From CAYXLI01 sp964464925 (GTDB lineage Bacteria; Acidobacteriota; Terriglobia; Bryobacterales; Bryobacteraceae): DNA of 64,000 nucleotides. The translations under genes and the position numbers were made by a program. A model generated the notes under the pieces. That model was not told the origin of the DNA. It did not search any database and saw only the letters and a list, made by a program, of their open reading frames with translations. Location: positions 62,001 to 126,000 of the forward strand of contig CAYXLI010000001.1 of the NCBI GenBank assembly GCA_964464925.1. Reading direction: 5' to 3'. This document shows positions 7,891 to 17,578 of this stretch, piece by piece; positions within the stretch are counted from its first letter, which is position 1; every line of letters begins with the position of its first letter.

Positions 7891-9909
7891 TCACCAGACA
7901 CGGCATGCTTTGTCCCCGCGGTTCATCGATGAACCGGCCTTGCAGCCGAACGCCTGCCAGAACTCCGGCATGTTTGAAACGGTTCCGTTTACACGATACT
8001 GACCAGGCGAATGCGAATCCGTCAGCACGCGCACTCGCGCGGACTCCGGTGTATAGCTGCCGCACCACACCTGCGCGAAACCAAGGAAGAATCGCTGCTG
8101 CGGTGTGTAGCCGTCGACCTTGCCTTGAGGCTGCGTACGCTTACTGAGTGAATCCATCATTGCCATGTAGGCCAGTCGAAGGCCGCCGTTGTCGGCTACG
8201 TTTTCGCCCATAGTCAGTTTTCCGTTCACGTTCAGGTCGCCGACCTTGAAGTTGCTGTACTGGCTGCCGATGCAGTCTGTGCGCTTCTTGAACTCTTCCG
8301 CGTCTTTCTCCGTCCACCAATCTTTCAGGTTGCCTTCCGCATCGAACTGGCGGCCCTGGTCGTCAAAGCCGTGCGTCAGTTCGTGTCCGACCACCGCACC
8401 GATGGCGCCGTAGTTGACCGCATCATCAAGGTTGGCCTCGAAGAACGGAGGCTGCAGAATACCTGCCGGGAAATTGATGTTGTTCTGAAGGGGATTGTAA
8501 TACGCGTTCACCGTCGGAGGGCTCATAAACCATTCCTTCTTGTCCACGGGCTTGCCGATTTTGGCGAACTGGCGGCGGCGTTCGAATTCATTTGCGCGCA
8601 GGCTATTGCCGATCGGGTCGTTCTTGTCGATGGTGAGCGAACTATAGTCCTTCCACTTTTCCGGATAACCGATCTTGTTGGCAACGGCGTGCAACTTCTC
8701 GAATGCCTTCTTCTTCGTTTCCGGCGTCATCCATTTGATGTCGTTGATATCCCTCTGCATTGCCTGTTCGATTTCATGCACCATGCGTAGCGTGTGTTCC
8801 TTGCCCGCTTTGCCGAAGGTAGCTTCAACGTACTTCTGTCCTAATGCCTCGCCCAGGTCGGAATCGACCGCGGCTATGCAACGTTTCCAGCGAGCCTGCT
8901 GCTCCTTGCGTCCCTGCAGCGTGTGCTCGAAGAAATCGAAATATGCGTCCTCAACGGGCTTGCTGAGGTCCGTTTCGATTGTGCTGACGTACTTATATTC
9001 CATGTACGTCTTGAGGTCATCCAGGCTGGTGTTTTGGATTACGTCATTCAGCCCTTTGAAGAAATCGGGCACTGCGACGTTCAGTGTCTTCACTGGAGGC
9101 AGGCCGACCTCCGCGAGATAACGCGTCAAATCGAAAGCGGGAATCAGCGCAGCGGCATCCTGCTCCGTCAACTTGTGATAGTTCTTTGCGGGATCGCGCC
9201 GGGAAACTCGATCGAGCGATACTTTGGCCAGTGCGGTCTCAATCTTCATGACCGCGCCTGCACGTTGCTTTGCCTTGTCCTCAGGGTCACCGAGGAGACC
9301 GAACAGCTTCTCCAGGAACGCCACGTACTTTGCGCGCGTGTCGACGGATTTCGGATCGTCCTTCAGATAATAGTCGCGATCGGGCAGGCTCAGGCCGCCC
9401 TGGTCCAATTGTGCGATTACCTGGGACGCATCCTTGAAGTCTTCACCGGAACCAACCCGGAAGAAGGAACGCACACCCTTCGCGTGCATCTTCGCTACTT
9501 CATCTGTAATAGCTTTCTTGTCTTTGATCGCTTCGATTTCTGAGAAAATGGGCTTCAACGGGGAAAGGCCACGCTTCTCCCGCGCCCCCTCATCCATGCA
9601 GGCGTGGTAGTAATCACCAATCTTCTGCTCGACGGGAGTGCGAGTCTTCTTCGCTACACTGGTTTCGAGGAGATCTTTCAGAAGGCTCCGGTTCCGCTCA
9701 TTCAATTCGACGAAGCGGTTCCAGGCGGTCTGGTCCGAGGGGATCGGATTGGCCTTCAGCCAGTTCCCGCAAGCATATTGAAAGAAGTTATCGCAAGGTT
9801 CGACGGACTTGTCGATTGCATTCACGTCGAACCCCGGTTTCAGCTTTGGCTGGCCGAATAGGGCGCACGCAGATAGGCTGAACGCTAACGCATAGTTTCC
9901 TAATTTCAC
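7891..9909 (-). CDS. Secreted M13 (neprilysin-type) zinc metallopeptidase
   Basis: A 672-residue exported endopeptidase with a signal peptide ending near ALFG. The zinc site HELTH is at about residues 509-513, the downstream glutamate ligand lies in ENVAD at about 569-573, and the substrate-binding NAYYNP segment precedes them. The N-terminal M13_N domain (SVEPCDNFFQYACGNW) and the closing CRVW are diagnostic of the PepO/neprilysin family. It should cleave short peptides in the periplasm or outside. The start is a GTG with a modest AGAGGGA upstream. The hypothetical gene at 9960-11315 ends 50 nt upstream on the same strand, so cotranscription is possible. Confidence 0.92.
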   Translation of the reverse strand: MKLGNYALAFSLSACALFGQPKLKPGFDVNAIDKSVEPCDNFFQYACGNWLKANPIPSDQTAWNRFVELNERNRSLLKDLLETSVAKKTRTPVEQKIGDYYHACMDEGAREKRGLSPLKPIFSEIEAIKDKKAITDEVAKMHAKGVRSFFRVGSGEDFKDASQVIAQLDQGGLSLPDRDYYLKDDPKSVDTRAKYVAFLEKLFGLLGDPEDKAKQRAGAVMKIETALAKVSLDRVSRRDPAKNYHKLTEQDAAALIPAFDLTRYLAEVGLPPVKTLNVAVPDFFKGLNDVIQNTSLDDLKTYMEYKYVSTIETDLSKPVEDAYFDFFEHTLQGRKEQQARWKRCIAAVDSDLGEALGQKYVEATFGKAGKEHTLRMVHEIEQAMQRDINDIKWMTPETKKKAFEKLHAVANKIGYPEKWKDYSSLTIDKNDPIGNSLRANEFERRRQFAKIGKPVDKKEWFMSPPTVNAYYNPLQNNINFPAGILQPPFFEANLDDAVNYGAIGAVVGHELTHGFDDQGRQFDAEGNLKDWWTEKDAEEFKKRTDCIGSQYSNFKVGDLNVNGKLTMGENVADNGGLRLAYMAMMDSLSKRTQPQGKVDGYTPQQRFFLGFAQVWCGSYTPESARVRVLTDSHSPGQYRVNGTVSNMPEFWQAFGCKAGSSMNRGDKACRVW

Positions 9910-9959
9910 GGTCGTGATGTTCCCTCTAGATCCGCCGGGTTGGCGGCGAGATATTGATC

Positions 9960-11315
9960 TTATTCCAGCACAAGAGTTGCAGAGACAACAACCTGATCCA
10001 CATCTATGCCGGCGCCTTCGTCGGCTTCGTAGAGTTGCAGGCTCTTGACGGAGCCGTCCGGCTGATAGAGTTTGGCCGACTTGTATTTACCGAGCGCATG
10101 CACAGTGATGGCCTCCACAGGATAATTCGAGTAATTCACAAGGTGCAGCACCGTCTGTTTGCCGTCTGAAGATTCAAGCAGATTCGAAAGCATGCTGGAG
10201 ACGTTGAATAGCCTTACGCCGAGATTGCGGCGGCCGGTCATGGAGTTCATCTCTTTCCAGATGTCATCCAGGATTTTGATCTCGGAGTCGCCCAGAGTGA
10301 TTTGGCCGGGCTGTGGGGCAGGGAACTTCCAGCCGGGAGGGCCGGTGAGGAGCGTGTTTCCCGCGCGCCGCCATGCGTTCAGCACTTCTTTCTGTTCCGG
10401 AGTGAGGGCCGACGGATCCACGTCGACCGCCATCTTCGTCCCTTCCATCGCCGGGGCACTGAGGCGGCGGCTGGGTACCGGACGAACCGGCGTGTGCTTC
10501 ACGGCGATCATGTCCAGCACGCCACCGGATAAGAGCGCACCGCTTTCCACGTCTTCTACGAGTGCGAGCTGTCCTTTGGGCCGCATCTTCTGCCAGTCCT
10601 TGTGCCCCTCGTAGAATGCGAGCTGCTGCGTGATGCGAGTCCAGTCCCGCAGAGCGCGCGCTTCTCGTGCGTAAAGGCGCTTTTCCAAATCCGGATCGAG
10701 AGCGATCACCCAGCGGGCGCCTGCGGCTTCCGTATCGCCAAGGGCCTGCAGATAGTTCTCCGCGGTTAATGCACGCTTCTCCGGTGGACGGTTGCCGAGC
10801 CAGATCACATTGTGTGTCGCGGCGCGGGCAAAGCGCAGGAAGCCAGTGTTGGTGTCGATCCACGCGCCGCCACTGGGGGCCGATTTCGTTGTGCCATGTT
10901 CCTCCACCTGCACGCCTGGCCACACGCCTTGATATGTGCCGATCACGCCCGCGGATGAGTCTAAAGCCATCTTCGAGCGCGAGGTCATCTCGACGACTTT
11001 GATTCGGGAATCGGTCAGGAAGCGCGCGACCGCCGGGGATTGGAAATCGCCTTCGAGTACAACGCCGTCGAGCTTTGCCTGGACTGCCTGTTGCGCCGAG
11101 TTCATGGCCTGGTCGCCGGGATGGATGACGCCGAGCACGGCGACGTTGTTTTGCCGGGCGGCGCTCAGGAACGGTGGGGCCCAGTCCTTCTGCTCGAGCA
11201 GAAGACAGTTTACGGGCGTATTCTTCACCAGGTCCAGCGATTTCGGATCCGTATTCGTCCACCGCATCGGCACCCAGTCCGCCATGCTAACGATGAGCAT
11301 CAGTGCAAGCAGCAT
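9960..11315 (-). CDS. Secreted protein of unknown function, possible glycoside-hydrolase-like barrel
   Basis: A 451-residue protein with a short hydrophobic N-terminus (MLLALMLIVSMA) suggesting export. No catalytic motif is recognised. The alternation of short strands and helices in the first 300 residues (VNCLLLEQ, VAVLGVIHP, LDGVVLEGDF, IKVVEM, GARWVIALDPD) resembles a TIM barrel, and the C-terminal 100 residues are rich in beta strands (LVNYSNYPVEAITVHAL), as in the accessory domain of many glycoside hydrolases. This is inference from pattern only. It lies between the pot operon and the M13 peptidase on the same strand. Confidence 0.55.
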   Translation of the reverse strand: MLLALMLIVSMADWVPMRWTNTDPKSLDLVKNTPVNCLLLEQKDWAPPFLSAARQNNVAVLGVIHPGDQAMNSAQQAVQAKLDGVVLEGDFQSPAVARFLTDSRIKVVEMTSRSKMALDSSAGVIGTYQGVWPGVQVEEHGTTKSAPSGGAWIDTNTGFLRFARAATHNVIWLGNRPPEKRALTAENYLQALGDTEAAGARWVIALDPDLEKRLYAREARALRDWTRITQQLAFYEGHKDWQKMRPKGQLALVEDVESGALLSGGVLDMIAVKHTPVRPVPSRRLSAPAMEGTKMAVDVDPSALTPEQKEVLNAWRRAGNTLLTGPPGWKFPAPQPGQITLGDSEIKILDDIWKEMNSMTGRRNLGVRLFNVSSMLSNLLESSDGKQTVLHLVNYSNYPVEAITVHALGKYKSAKLYQPDGSVKSLQLYEADEGAGIDVDQVVVSATLVLE

Positions 11316-11324
11316 AACTTCAAG

Positions 11325-12347
11325 TTAACTCGACTTGACCTCGGTCCACAGACGATCCCGGAGACGCTGGATCCGGGGCGTGCTCGCCTGGGACCATTCG
11401 CCGCGCTGCATCGTCCCGGCGGGAGGGTACAGTGTAGGGTTGTCGCGAATCTCCGGAGGCAGCCGCGCCCGCCCTGCTGCATTGGCTGTTGCGGACTTTA
11501 CGGCCAGCACGATCGAGGCAGACACTTCGGGCCGCAGGAGATAATTCAGGAATTGATGGGCGAGTTCCCTGCGCCTGCTTTCGCGCAATATGACGGCGCA
11601 ATCGGGATAAACCGCGAAGCCTTCCTCCGGATAGGCAAAGGCTAAATCCGTGGAGACGTCGAGTGCCTGCTGCGCCGTGGTGGACCACATTTGCGCCGCA
11701 CTGATATCGCCCGAAACGACCTGATCTCGCGCTTCAGCATTGAGGTACGCGCGCAGCAACGGCTTCTGCCGGATCGCTTCCTCCTGTGCCGCCCGGAGAT
11801 CGGATTCCATACTCGTATTAATGGACTTGCCAAGTTTTTTCAGGCACGCACCGAAGACGTCCACAGGGTCATCCAGCATGGTCATCCTGCCGCGTAACGA
11901 TGGATCCCACAGGTCGCGCCACGCCCGGAGAGGCGGAGTCATTCTCTTGTTGTAGATGATGCCCGTGGCATTCCACATGTAAGGCATGCCCCACTGGAGT
12001 GGGGGATCCCAGGACGGAGCTTGAAACAGCGAAGCCAGATTGGCGAGATTCGGCAGTCGCGCATGATCCAGTTGCGCCAGCAGGCCGGACGAACGCAGGG
12101 GCTCGATCAGATAGTTCGTAGGGAAGACCACGTCCCAGCCAGAGTTGCCGGTCATCACGCGCGCCAGCATCTCTTCGTTGCTCTCGTATACCGAGTAGCG
12201 TACTTTTACGGCGAACTCGCGCTCGAAATTCGGGATAGTTTCGGGAGCGACGTAGGCTGACCAGTTGAAGACATTCAGCCGGCGCTGATCACGACGGCAT
12301 CCGGCGAGTCCCGAAAGGCCCAGAAAGAACCAGGTGCGCCGCGTCAT
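11325..12347 (-). CDS. potD: Polyamine-type ABC transporter substrate-binding lipoprotein
   Basis: A 340-residue extracytoplasmic solute-binding protein. It has a lipobox LAGC with the lipidated cysteine at residue 17, followed by LNVFNWSAYVAPETI, the hallmark start of mature PotD/PotF proteins, and later GWDVVFPTNYLIEPL. It should deliver spermidine, putrescine or a related cation to the PotBC permease. The Asp/Trp residues that contact polyamines cannot be assigned by eye, so the ligand is uncertain. It is the last gene of a minus-strand operon and its ATG overlaps the potC stop (ATGA). Confidence 0.88.
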   Translation of the reverse strand: MTRRTWFFLGLSGLAGCRRDQRRLNVFNWSAYVAPETIPNFEREFAVKVRYSVYESNEEMLARVMTGNSGWDVVFPTNYLIEPLRSSGLLAQLDHARLPNLANLASLFQAPSWDPPLQWGMPYMWNATGIIYNKRMTPPLRAWRDLWDPSLRGRMTMLDDPVDVFGACLKKLGKSINTSMESDLRAAQEEAIRQKPLLRAYLNAEARDQVVSGDISAAQMWSTTAQQALDVSTDLAFAYPEEGFAVYPDCAVILRESRRRELAHQFLNYLLRPEVSASIVLAVKSATANAAGRARLPPEIRDNPTLYPPAGTMQRGEWSQASTPRIQRLRDRLWTEVKSS

Positions 12348-13099
12348 TTCCGCAATCGCTCCGATACTATGATGAGGCCGCCGAGTCCAATGACGATCAG
12401 CGTGGATATGGAATTCACGACCGGGTTGGCTCCCCGACGAGCCATTGCGTAGATGACCATGGGCAGCGTTTCGGAATCCACCCCGGCTACCATGCTGGTG
12501 ATTACGTAATCATCGAAAGAGGTAGTGAATGCAAGGAGCGCCGCCGCCGCGATGCCCGGCAGAAGCACCGGCAACGTCACTTCGCGGAACGCCTGCCATT
12601 CCGTAGCGCCGAGGTCCAATGCGGCCTCTTCCAAAGCGGGATCAAACGTGCGCAGGCGTGCCATCACGACGACAACGACGAATGCGAGGCAGAACGTGAT
12701 GTGCGCGAGGATTACCGTGTGCATGCCGAGTTGGACGTGCACATAGCGAAACAGCCACTGGAAGAAGACGAGGAGGGCGATGCCCATCACGATCTCGGGC
12801 GTGACGAGCGACAGGTAGAGAGTGCCTGAAAGCCACTTCGACTCGCGCTTCCAGAGGCCGTAGGCGCAGAGAGTTCCGAGAGCCGTGGAGACGGCGGTTG
12901 CTACCAGGGCAATGACGAGACTGTTCCAGGCGGCCTCGGTAAGCTGCGGATCCCGGAACGCGGTTGTGTACCAGGTCCACGAGAAGCTCTGCCATAACGT
13001 GAACCGCGACGAGTTGAAGCTGAAGACGGCGAGCACCGCGATGGGCAAATGCAGGAAGACATAGGCCAACACAGCGTAGGCAGCGAGTCCCTTCTTCAC
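12344..13099 (-). CDS. potC: Polyamine-type ABC transporter permease PotC
   Basis: A 251-residue inner-membrane permease with about six helices. The EAA loop (LEEAALDLGATEWQAF, around residue 175) contacts the ATPase PotA. The start is the GTG at 13099, which overlaps the potB stop in a GTGA junction and leads straight into the first helix (LAAYAVLAYVFLHLPIAVL). A longer in-frame reading upstream would run inside potB and is rejected. It pairs with PotB to form the translocation channel and is translationally coupled on both sides. Confidence 0.88.
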   Translation of the reverse strand: MKKGLAAYAVLAYVFLHLPIAVLAVFSFNSSRFTLWQSFSWTWYTTAFRDPQLTEAAWNSLVIALVATAVSTALGTLCAYGLWKRESKWLSGTLYLSLVTPEIVMGIALLVFFQWLFRYVHVQLGMHTVILAHITFCLAFVVVVVMARLRTFDPALEEAALDLGATEWQAFREVTLPVLLPGIAAAALLAFTTSFDDYVITSMVAGVDSETLPMVIYAMARRGANPVVNSISTLIVIGLGGLIIVSERLRK

Positions 13100-13926
13100 A
13101 GCAGTTCCTTGTTCCCGCCGCGCAGGAATGCCATCAGGAGCACCATTACTACTGCCATGAGCATGAGCGAAACAGCGGAGCCGAACGGCCAGTCCCTCGC
13201 AGTGGTGAACTGATTCTGAATCAGGTTGCCGGCCATTACCGTCTTGCTGCCGCCGAGCAGATCCGGCGTAAGGTACGCGCCGAGGCAGGGAATGAAAACC
13301 AGCAGAGCCCCGGCGCGAAAACCGGGCCCGCACAGAGGAATCACGACGCGGGTCACGGTCGTAAATGGCCGCGCGCCGAGATCTGCCGCGGCTTCCAGCA
13401 GGCTCCTGTCAAGGCGTTCCAACGTTGCGTACAGGGGCAGCACCACGAAGGGCAGATAGCCGTAGACGAGACCGACGAACACGGCACCGTTGTTATACAG
13501 CAGTGGCAGCGGCTCGTGAATGAGTCCGATACGTTGCAGAAGGCCGTTGATCAATCCTGTGTCCCGAAGTAAGAACATCCACGCGTACGTGCGGACCAGA
13601 AAGCTGCTCCAGAAGGGCAGGATCACGAGTTGAAGATATAGGCCTTTGCGCTTCCCAGCTAGCGAGATAAAGAGCGCCAGGGGGAAGCCGAGCAGGAGGC
13701 ATCCCAACGTCGCCATGCCTGCCATGACCAACGTGCGTAGCAGGATGACGAGGTAGAGCGAATCGGCAAGCCGCAAGTAATTCTCAAGCGTCCACTCCTG
13801 GCTGACGCCGCCGTAGGCTCCACGGGTGAGCAGGCTATAGACAACGATGATCCCGAGTGGAGCGAGAAAGAAGACGGCCAGTGCGAACGCGCTGGGAGCG
13901 AGAAAAAGCCGCCGCAGGCGGTTCAT
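13096..13926 (-). CDS. potB: Polyamine-type ABC transporter permease PotB
   Basis: A 276-residue membrane protein of the PotB type. It begins LFLAPSAFALAVFFLAPLGII, has about six helices, and carries the EAA signature LLEAAADLGARPFTTV around residue 180. With PotC it forms the membrane channel. Its ATG overlaps the potA stop (ATGA at 13923-13926) and its TGA overlaps the potC GTG, so expression is coupled along the operon. Confidence 0.88.
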   Translation of the reverse strand: MNRLRRLFLAPSAFALAVFFLAPLGIIVVYSLLTRGAYGGVSQEWTLENYLRLADSLYLVILLRTLVMAGMATLGCLLLGFPLALFISLAGKRKGLYLQLVILPFWSSFLVRTYAWMFLLRDTGLINGLLQRIGLIHEPLPLLYNNGAVFVGLVYGYLPFVVLPLYATLERLDRSLLEAAADLGARPFTTVTRVVIPLCGPGFRAGALLVFIPCLGAYLTPDLLGGSKTVMAGNLIQNQFTTARDWPFGSAVSLMLMAVVMVLLMAFLRGGNKELL

Positions 13927-14894
13927 TGCGCGTCGCTAGGCAGCGGCAACTCGTCCGACGGGCTCCACCACATGTGAACGGATTCGCCGGGCTGAAACGG
14001 CTCGTCAAGGTGTGACACTTGTGCCACCATTGATTCGCCGGAAGGCAATCGAGTCTCCACGTGGAAACAATTGCCCAGGAACATGAGATTGTGCACGGTG
14101 GCAGCCATCGTCTGCGCGCCATTGTCCGGCAACTTTCGGGAAACACGCGTCGCCTCGGGCCGGACGCCGATGCCGTTGATCCAATTCACCGCGCCAAGAA
14201 AGCCAGCCACGAATCGCGTCTTGGGCCGGAGATAAATCTCTTGCGGCGACCCGACCTGCTGTAACTTGCCCGCGTGCATCACGGCGATCTGGTCCGATAG
14301 CGAGAGCGCCTCCTCCTGATCGTGCGTGACGAAGAGGAATGTGATCCCGACTTTCCGCTGCAGGCTTTTCAGTTCCGCCCGCACCTGCTTGCGCAGATTC
14401 GGATCGAGTGCCGATAAAGGCTCGTCCAGCAATAGGACATCGGGCCGCACTACCAGAGAGCGAGCCAGGGCGACGCGTTGCTTCTCTCCGCCCGAGAGTT
14501 CGGATGGAAGGCGATTCTCCTTGCCGGTGAGCCGCACCAGTTCCAGCACCTCAGCCACACGCTTCGGGATGTCGGCTGCGCCCTGGCGCTTCAGCCCGAA
14601 TTCGATGTTTCCCCGTACGGTCAGATGAGGGAAAAGCGCATAGTTTTGAAAGACCGTGCTGAGGTTACGTTCATAAGGGCGACGGGAGTTGATGCGCTCG
14701 CCATTCAGCAGAATGTCCCCGTGCGAAGCGTCCTCGAAGCCGGCGATCATTCGGAGCGTGGTCGTCTTTCCGCAGCCTGACGGCCCGAGCAGCGCGAAGA
14801 AACTCCCACGTTCCACCTTCAGAGAAACGCGGTCGACGGCCAAATGCGTCGGAAACTGCTTGGAAACGTCGCGAAGCTCGAGAAGTGCACTCAT
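13923..14894 (-). CDS. potA: Polyamine-type ABC transporter ATPase PotA
   Basis: A 323-residue ATP-binding subunit. Walker A GPSGCGKTT spans residues 37-45, the ABC signature LSGGEKQRVALARSL lies near 137, Walker B LLLDEPLSALD follows, and the switch histidine is in THDQEEA. The C-terminal third is a TOBE-type regulatory domain (IGVRPEATRVS onward). The start chosen is the ATG at 14894 (MSALLELRDVSKQF), where family homology begins. It lies 16 nt after the guaD stop, so guaD is probably the first gene of this operon. Confidence 0.9.
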   Translation of the reverse strand: MSALLELRDVSKQFPTHLAVDRVSLKVERGSFFALLGPSGCGKTTTLRMIAGFEDASHGDILLNGERINSRRPYERNLSTVFQNYALFPHLTVRGNIEFGLKRQGAADIPKRVAEVLELVRLTGKENRLPSELSGGEKQRVALARSLVVRPDVLLLDEPLSALDPNLRKQVRAELKSLQRKVGITFLFVTHDQEEALSLSDQIAVMHAGKLQQVGSPQEIYLRPKTRFVAGFLGAVNWINGIGVRPEATRVSRKLPDNGAQTMAATVHNLMFLGNCFHVETRLPSGESMVAQVSHLDEPFQPGESVHMWWSPSDELPLPSDAQ

Positions 14895-14910
14895 CGATTC
14901 TGTTTGCAGT

Positions 14911-15399
14911 TTAATACGGAATCTTGATCGCGCTGCGCATCCATTCCTCGAAGGATTGTAGCGACTCGTCATGCAGGATCTGCCGCATGGGGATAACGCG
15001 ATCTTCGGCCTTCATACGGGTCTGCTGATAAATGAAAGAGTCGTCGAAACCGGCTGCCGCGGCATCCTTGTGGGTGCCCCCGTAGTAAATAGCAGACGGC
15101 CTTGCCCAGTAAATGGCGCCGAGGCACATGGGGCACGGTTCGCAGCTTGTATAGAGCACGCAATCTTGAAGTTGGAATGTGTGAAGCGCTGCGCAGGCCG
15201 CTCGAATCGCCATTACCTCGGCATGCGCTGTAGGATCATTCAACCGCGTAACGCTGTTCACGCCTTCGGCGACGATGAGACCGTCTTTCGCAACGATGGC
15301 TGCAAACGGCCCTCCCATACCGCTGCGGACATTCTCCACAGCCAGCGCGATGGCACGGCGCATGAATGATTCCGGATCTGCTTTCACATGACCGATCAT
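14911..15399 (-). CDS. guaD: Guanine deaminase (cytidine-deaminase fold)
   Basis: A 162-residue zinc deaminase that converts guanine to xanthine and ammonia. Zinc and proton-shuttle residues are His59 and Glu61 in TAHAEV and Cys89/Cys92 in CEPCPMC. The segments GGPFAAIV, NDPTAHAEV, LYTSCEPCPMCLGAIYWARP and AGFDDSFIYQQ closely follow Bacillus-type GuaD (about 156 residues), including the C-terminal tail that closes over the neighbouring subunit. The start is placed at 15399 because an upstream ATG at 15459 would overlap the divergent TPR gene start. Placement directly before potABCD suggests joint control of purine salvage and cation/polyamine uptake. Confidence 0.85.
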   Translation of the reverse strand: MIGHVKADPESFMRRAIALAVENVRSGMGGPFAAIVAKDGLIVAEGVNSVTRLNDPTAHAEVMAIRAACAALHTFQLQDCVLYTSCEPCPMCLGAIYWARPSAIYYGGTHKDAAAAGFDDSFIYQQTRMKAEDRVIPMRQILHDESLQSFEEWMRSAIKIPY

Positions 15400-15457
15400 G
15401 CCATATAGCGCTTCAGAGGCTGGGAACTTGTCTGTCCCCGGCGGCGTCAAAGAACCC

Positions 15458-16407
15458 ATGAAATGGGCGCTCCTGCTGGCGTTTGCCAGTCTCTATGCGG
15501 ATCAGCCATGGCGGGCGGCCATGGAGGCGGGCAAGTACGCGGAGGCGGAGCAGCAACTCAAAGCGCTATTGGAGAAGGCAATTCACGCGCTGCCCTGAGT
15601 GATCTTGCCGCTCTGTACCGCGCTCAGGCTCGCTATGCCGATGCCGAACCGCTGCTGGAACAGCTGGTGGCCGGATTTGATCCGGACGATATTGCGGCTG
15701 CGCCTTACATGACGGATCTGGCCGTGAATTATCGCGCAACGGCCAACGCGCTGAAGGCGCAACCGCTGCTGTCCCGTGTGATCATGATGCACAAGAAGGC
15801 GCTCGGTTCGGCCGATATCGAGGTGGCTCGGGATCTGCAGCGGCTGGCCGAGGTCTTTGTCGACCTGCAGCAATTCCCGCAAGCGATTCAGATGTTTGTG
15901 CAGAGTGTCGATCTGACTTCTGCGAAACTCGGGCGCATCCACCCGGACCTGCTGCCGGCTTTGGACCAGTTGGGCGGGCTGTATCGCGATGACCAAAAGT
16001 ATGCCGAAGCCGAGGGTATCTATCGGTGGGCGCTGACGATTCGAGAACGGCAATTCGGGCCGAAGCATTTCGAACTGATCCCTACTGTGGATGGCTTGTC
16101 GTATGTCCTGTTTGGACAGAGCAAGTACAAGGAGGCTGAGCCGTATTACGACCGCCTGCTCGACCTGTGGGAGAAGAGTGTGGGCCTGGACAGTCCGATG
16201 GTGGCGCTCACCCTAGATAAGATGGCGGAGTTCTACTATGCGCAGGACCGGCTAAGCGATGCGGAGTGCGCGGCAGAACGGTCCTTAAAGATTCGAGAAG
16301 CAGGGTATCAGCAGGGAGTGCGGCGACTGGCACGGATCTACTCGGCAGAAAACCGAAAGGAAGATGCAGCCGCATTACTGACGCGAACGGGAGTGAGCAA
16401 TCGTTAG
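15458..16407 (+). CDS. Secreted tetratricopeptide-repeat protein, frameshifted
   Basis: Two frames together make one TPR protein. The first, from ATG 15458, gives a signal peptide and the start of repeat 1 (MKWALLLAFASLYA, then AGKYAEAEQQLKALLEKA). After about 15580 the frame runs to a stop at 15596-15598, while the next frame continues with SRAALSDLAALYRAQARYADAEPLLEQL and several more TPRs to 16407. One extra A at 15580-15581 would restore a single frame (KANSRAALSD). Later repeats such as KYAEAEGIYRWALTIRE resemble kinesin-light-chain TPRs. As written the gene is broken, or the sequence has a one-base error. Confidence 0.65.
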
Positions 16408-16416
16408 ACTATAGCT

Positions 16417-17523
16417 GTGTCCGACCTGTCCCGTCGTGTTTTCCTGCAAGGTGCGGCTGTCCAACTCGCACCGAAATCGAAGGACTATTTCGCTTACGTA
16501 GGCTGCTACACGACTGTCGCGCGGAAAGGGCGCGGCGATGGGATTCACGTTTATCACATCGATTCCAAAAGCGGGGTCTGGTCCCACGTGCAGCGATTCG
16601 GCGACGTAATCAATCCATCGTTCCTGATTACCAGCCGCGACGGGAGATTCTGCTATTCGGTGCACGGGGATGAAGCGTACGCTACTGCGTTTTCCATTGA
16701 CGCCAGGTCTGGTGAACTTACTCTTCTGAATCGGGCGGAAACCGGCGGCAAGAACGGCGTCCATCAGGCGATCGACTCAACAGGCCGCTACATGGTGGTG
16801 GCAAACTACGCGTCGGCGACCGTTGCGGTTCTTCCCATCCAAGCAGATGGCCGGCTGCAGAACTACGTTCAACTTGTCGAGTTACGCGGCGAGCCCGGAC
16901 CGCTCCGCGCCGAGCAGGCGGGTTCCCATCCACATCAGGTCGTATTCGACCCGTCAGGCCGGTTTGTTGCGGTTCCGGATAAGGGGCTTGATCGAACATT
17001 CCTCTTCCGATTCAATTCCGGCAAGCTGATCGAACATGGTTCGGTTGCGGCGCGCCCCGGTTCCGGCCCGCGCCACATGGCATTCCATCCGAAGCTGCCC
17101 GTGGCATGGATCCTCAACGAACTGAGCAGCACGGTGACAACGCATAACTGGGATGCCGTGCGCGGCACGCTGAAGCCCGCACAGATTCTCACGACGCTTC
17201 CGGAAGATTTTACGGGGCAGAACACCTGTGCCGAGATTGTGGTGTCTTCCGATGGCCGTTTCCTTTACTGCTCCAACCGCGGCCACGATAGTATTGCGAT
17301 GTTCACCGTGGATGCCGGCCGGGGACGGCTACGCTCTGCTGGTTGGGTGCCGTCCCAAGGCGCAATTCCCCGCTTCATGACGTTTGATCCGCCGCAACAG
17401 AAGCTCTACGTCGCGAATGAACAGGGAGACACCGTCGTTACCTTTCTTGCGGATGACGGAAAGCTCATCCCCACGGGGCAGGTCATTCGCAATGCCAGCC
17501 CAGTGACGATCACCTTCGCCTAA
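16417..17523 (+). CDS. Lactonase-family seven-bladed beta-propeller protein
   Basis: A 368-residue protein of the 6-phosphogluconolactonase (Pgl/YkgB) propeller family. It shows repeated blade motifs such as HPHQVVFDPSGRFVAVPDKG, GPRHMAFHPKLPVAWILNEL and IVVSSDGRFLYCSNRGHDS. The N-terminus SRRVFLQGAA resembles a twin-arginine signal, so it may be exported, and a periplasmic role on a lactone or a structural role is possible. It starts with GTG 10 nt after the TPR gene, with TAGACT 6 nt before the start and no ribosome binding site. A paralogue lies at 62689-63801. Enzyme activity is not shown by sequence alone. Confidence 0.8.
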   Translation: MSDLSRRVFLQGAAVQLAPKSKDYFAYVGCYTTVARKGRGDGIHVYHIDSKSGVWSHVQRFGDVINPSFLITSRDGRFCYSVHGDEAYATAFSIDARSGELTLLNRAETGGKNGVHQAIDSTGRYMVVANYASATVAVLPIQADGRLQNYVQLVELRGEPGPLRAEQAGSHPHQVVFDPSGRFVAVPDKGLDRTFLFRFNSGKLIEHGSVAARPGSGPRHMAFHPKLPVAWILNELSSTVTTHNWDAVRGTLKPAQILTTLPEDFTGQNTCAEIVVSSDGRFLYCSNRGHDSIAMFTVDAGRGRLRSAGWVPSQGAIPRFMTFDPPQQKLYVANEQGDTVVTFLADDGKLIPTGQVIRNASPVTITFA

Positions 17524-17578
17524 TAGAAACGTATTATTGCCGCGTACCCCGCCTCTGTCGTTAACTGATTACACGAAG

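Noticed and set aside
12344..13333. Longer potC reading with start near 13333
   Set aside because: The extension lies within potB and has no membrane-protein character; the GTG at 13099 overlaps the potB stop and begins the first helix.
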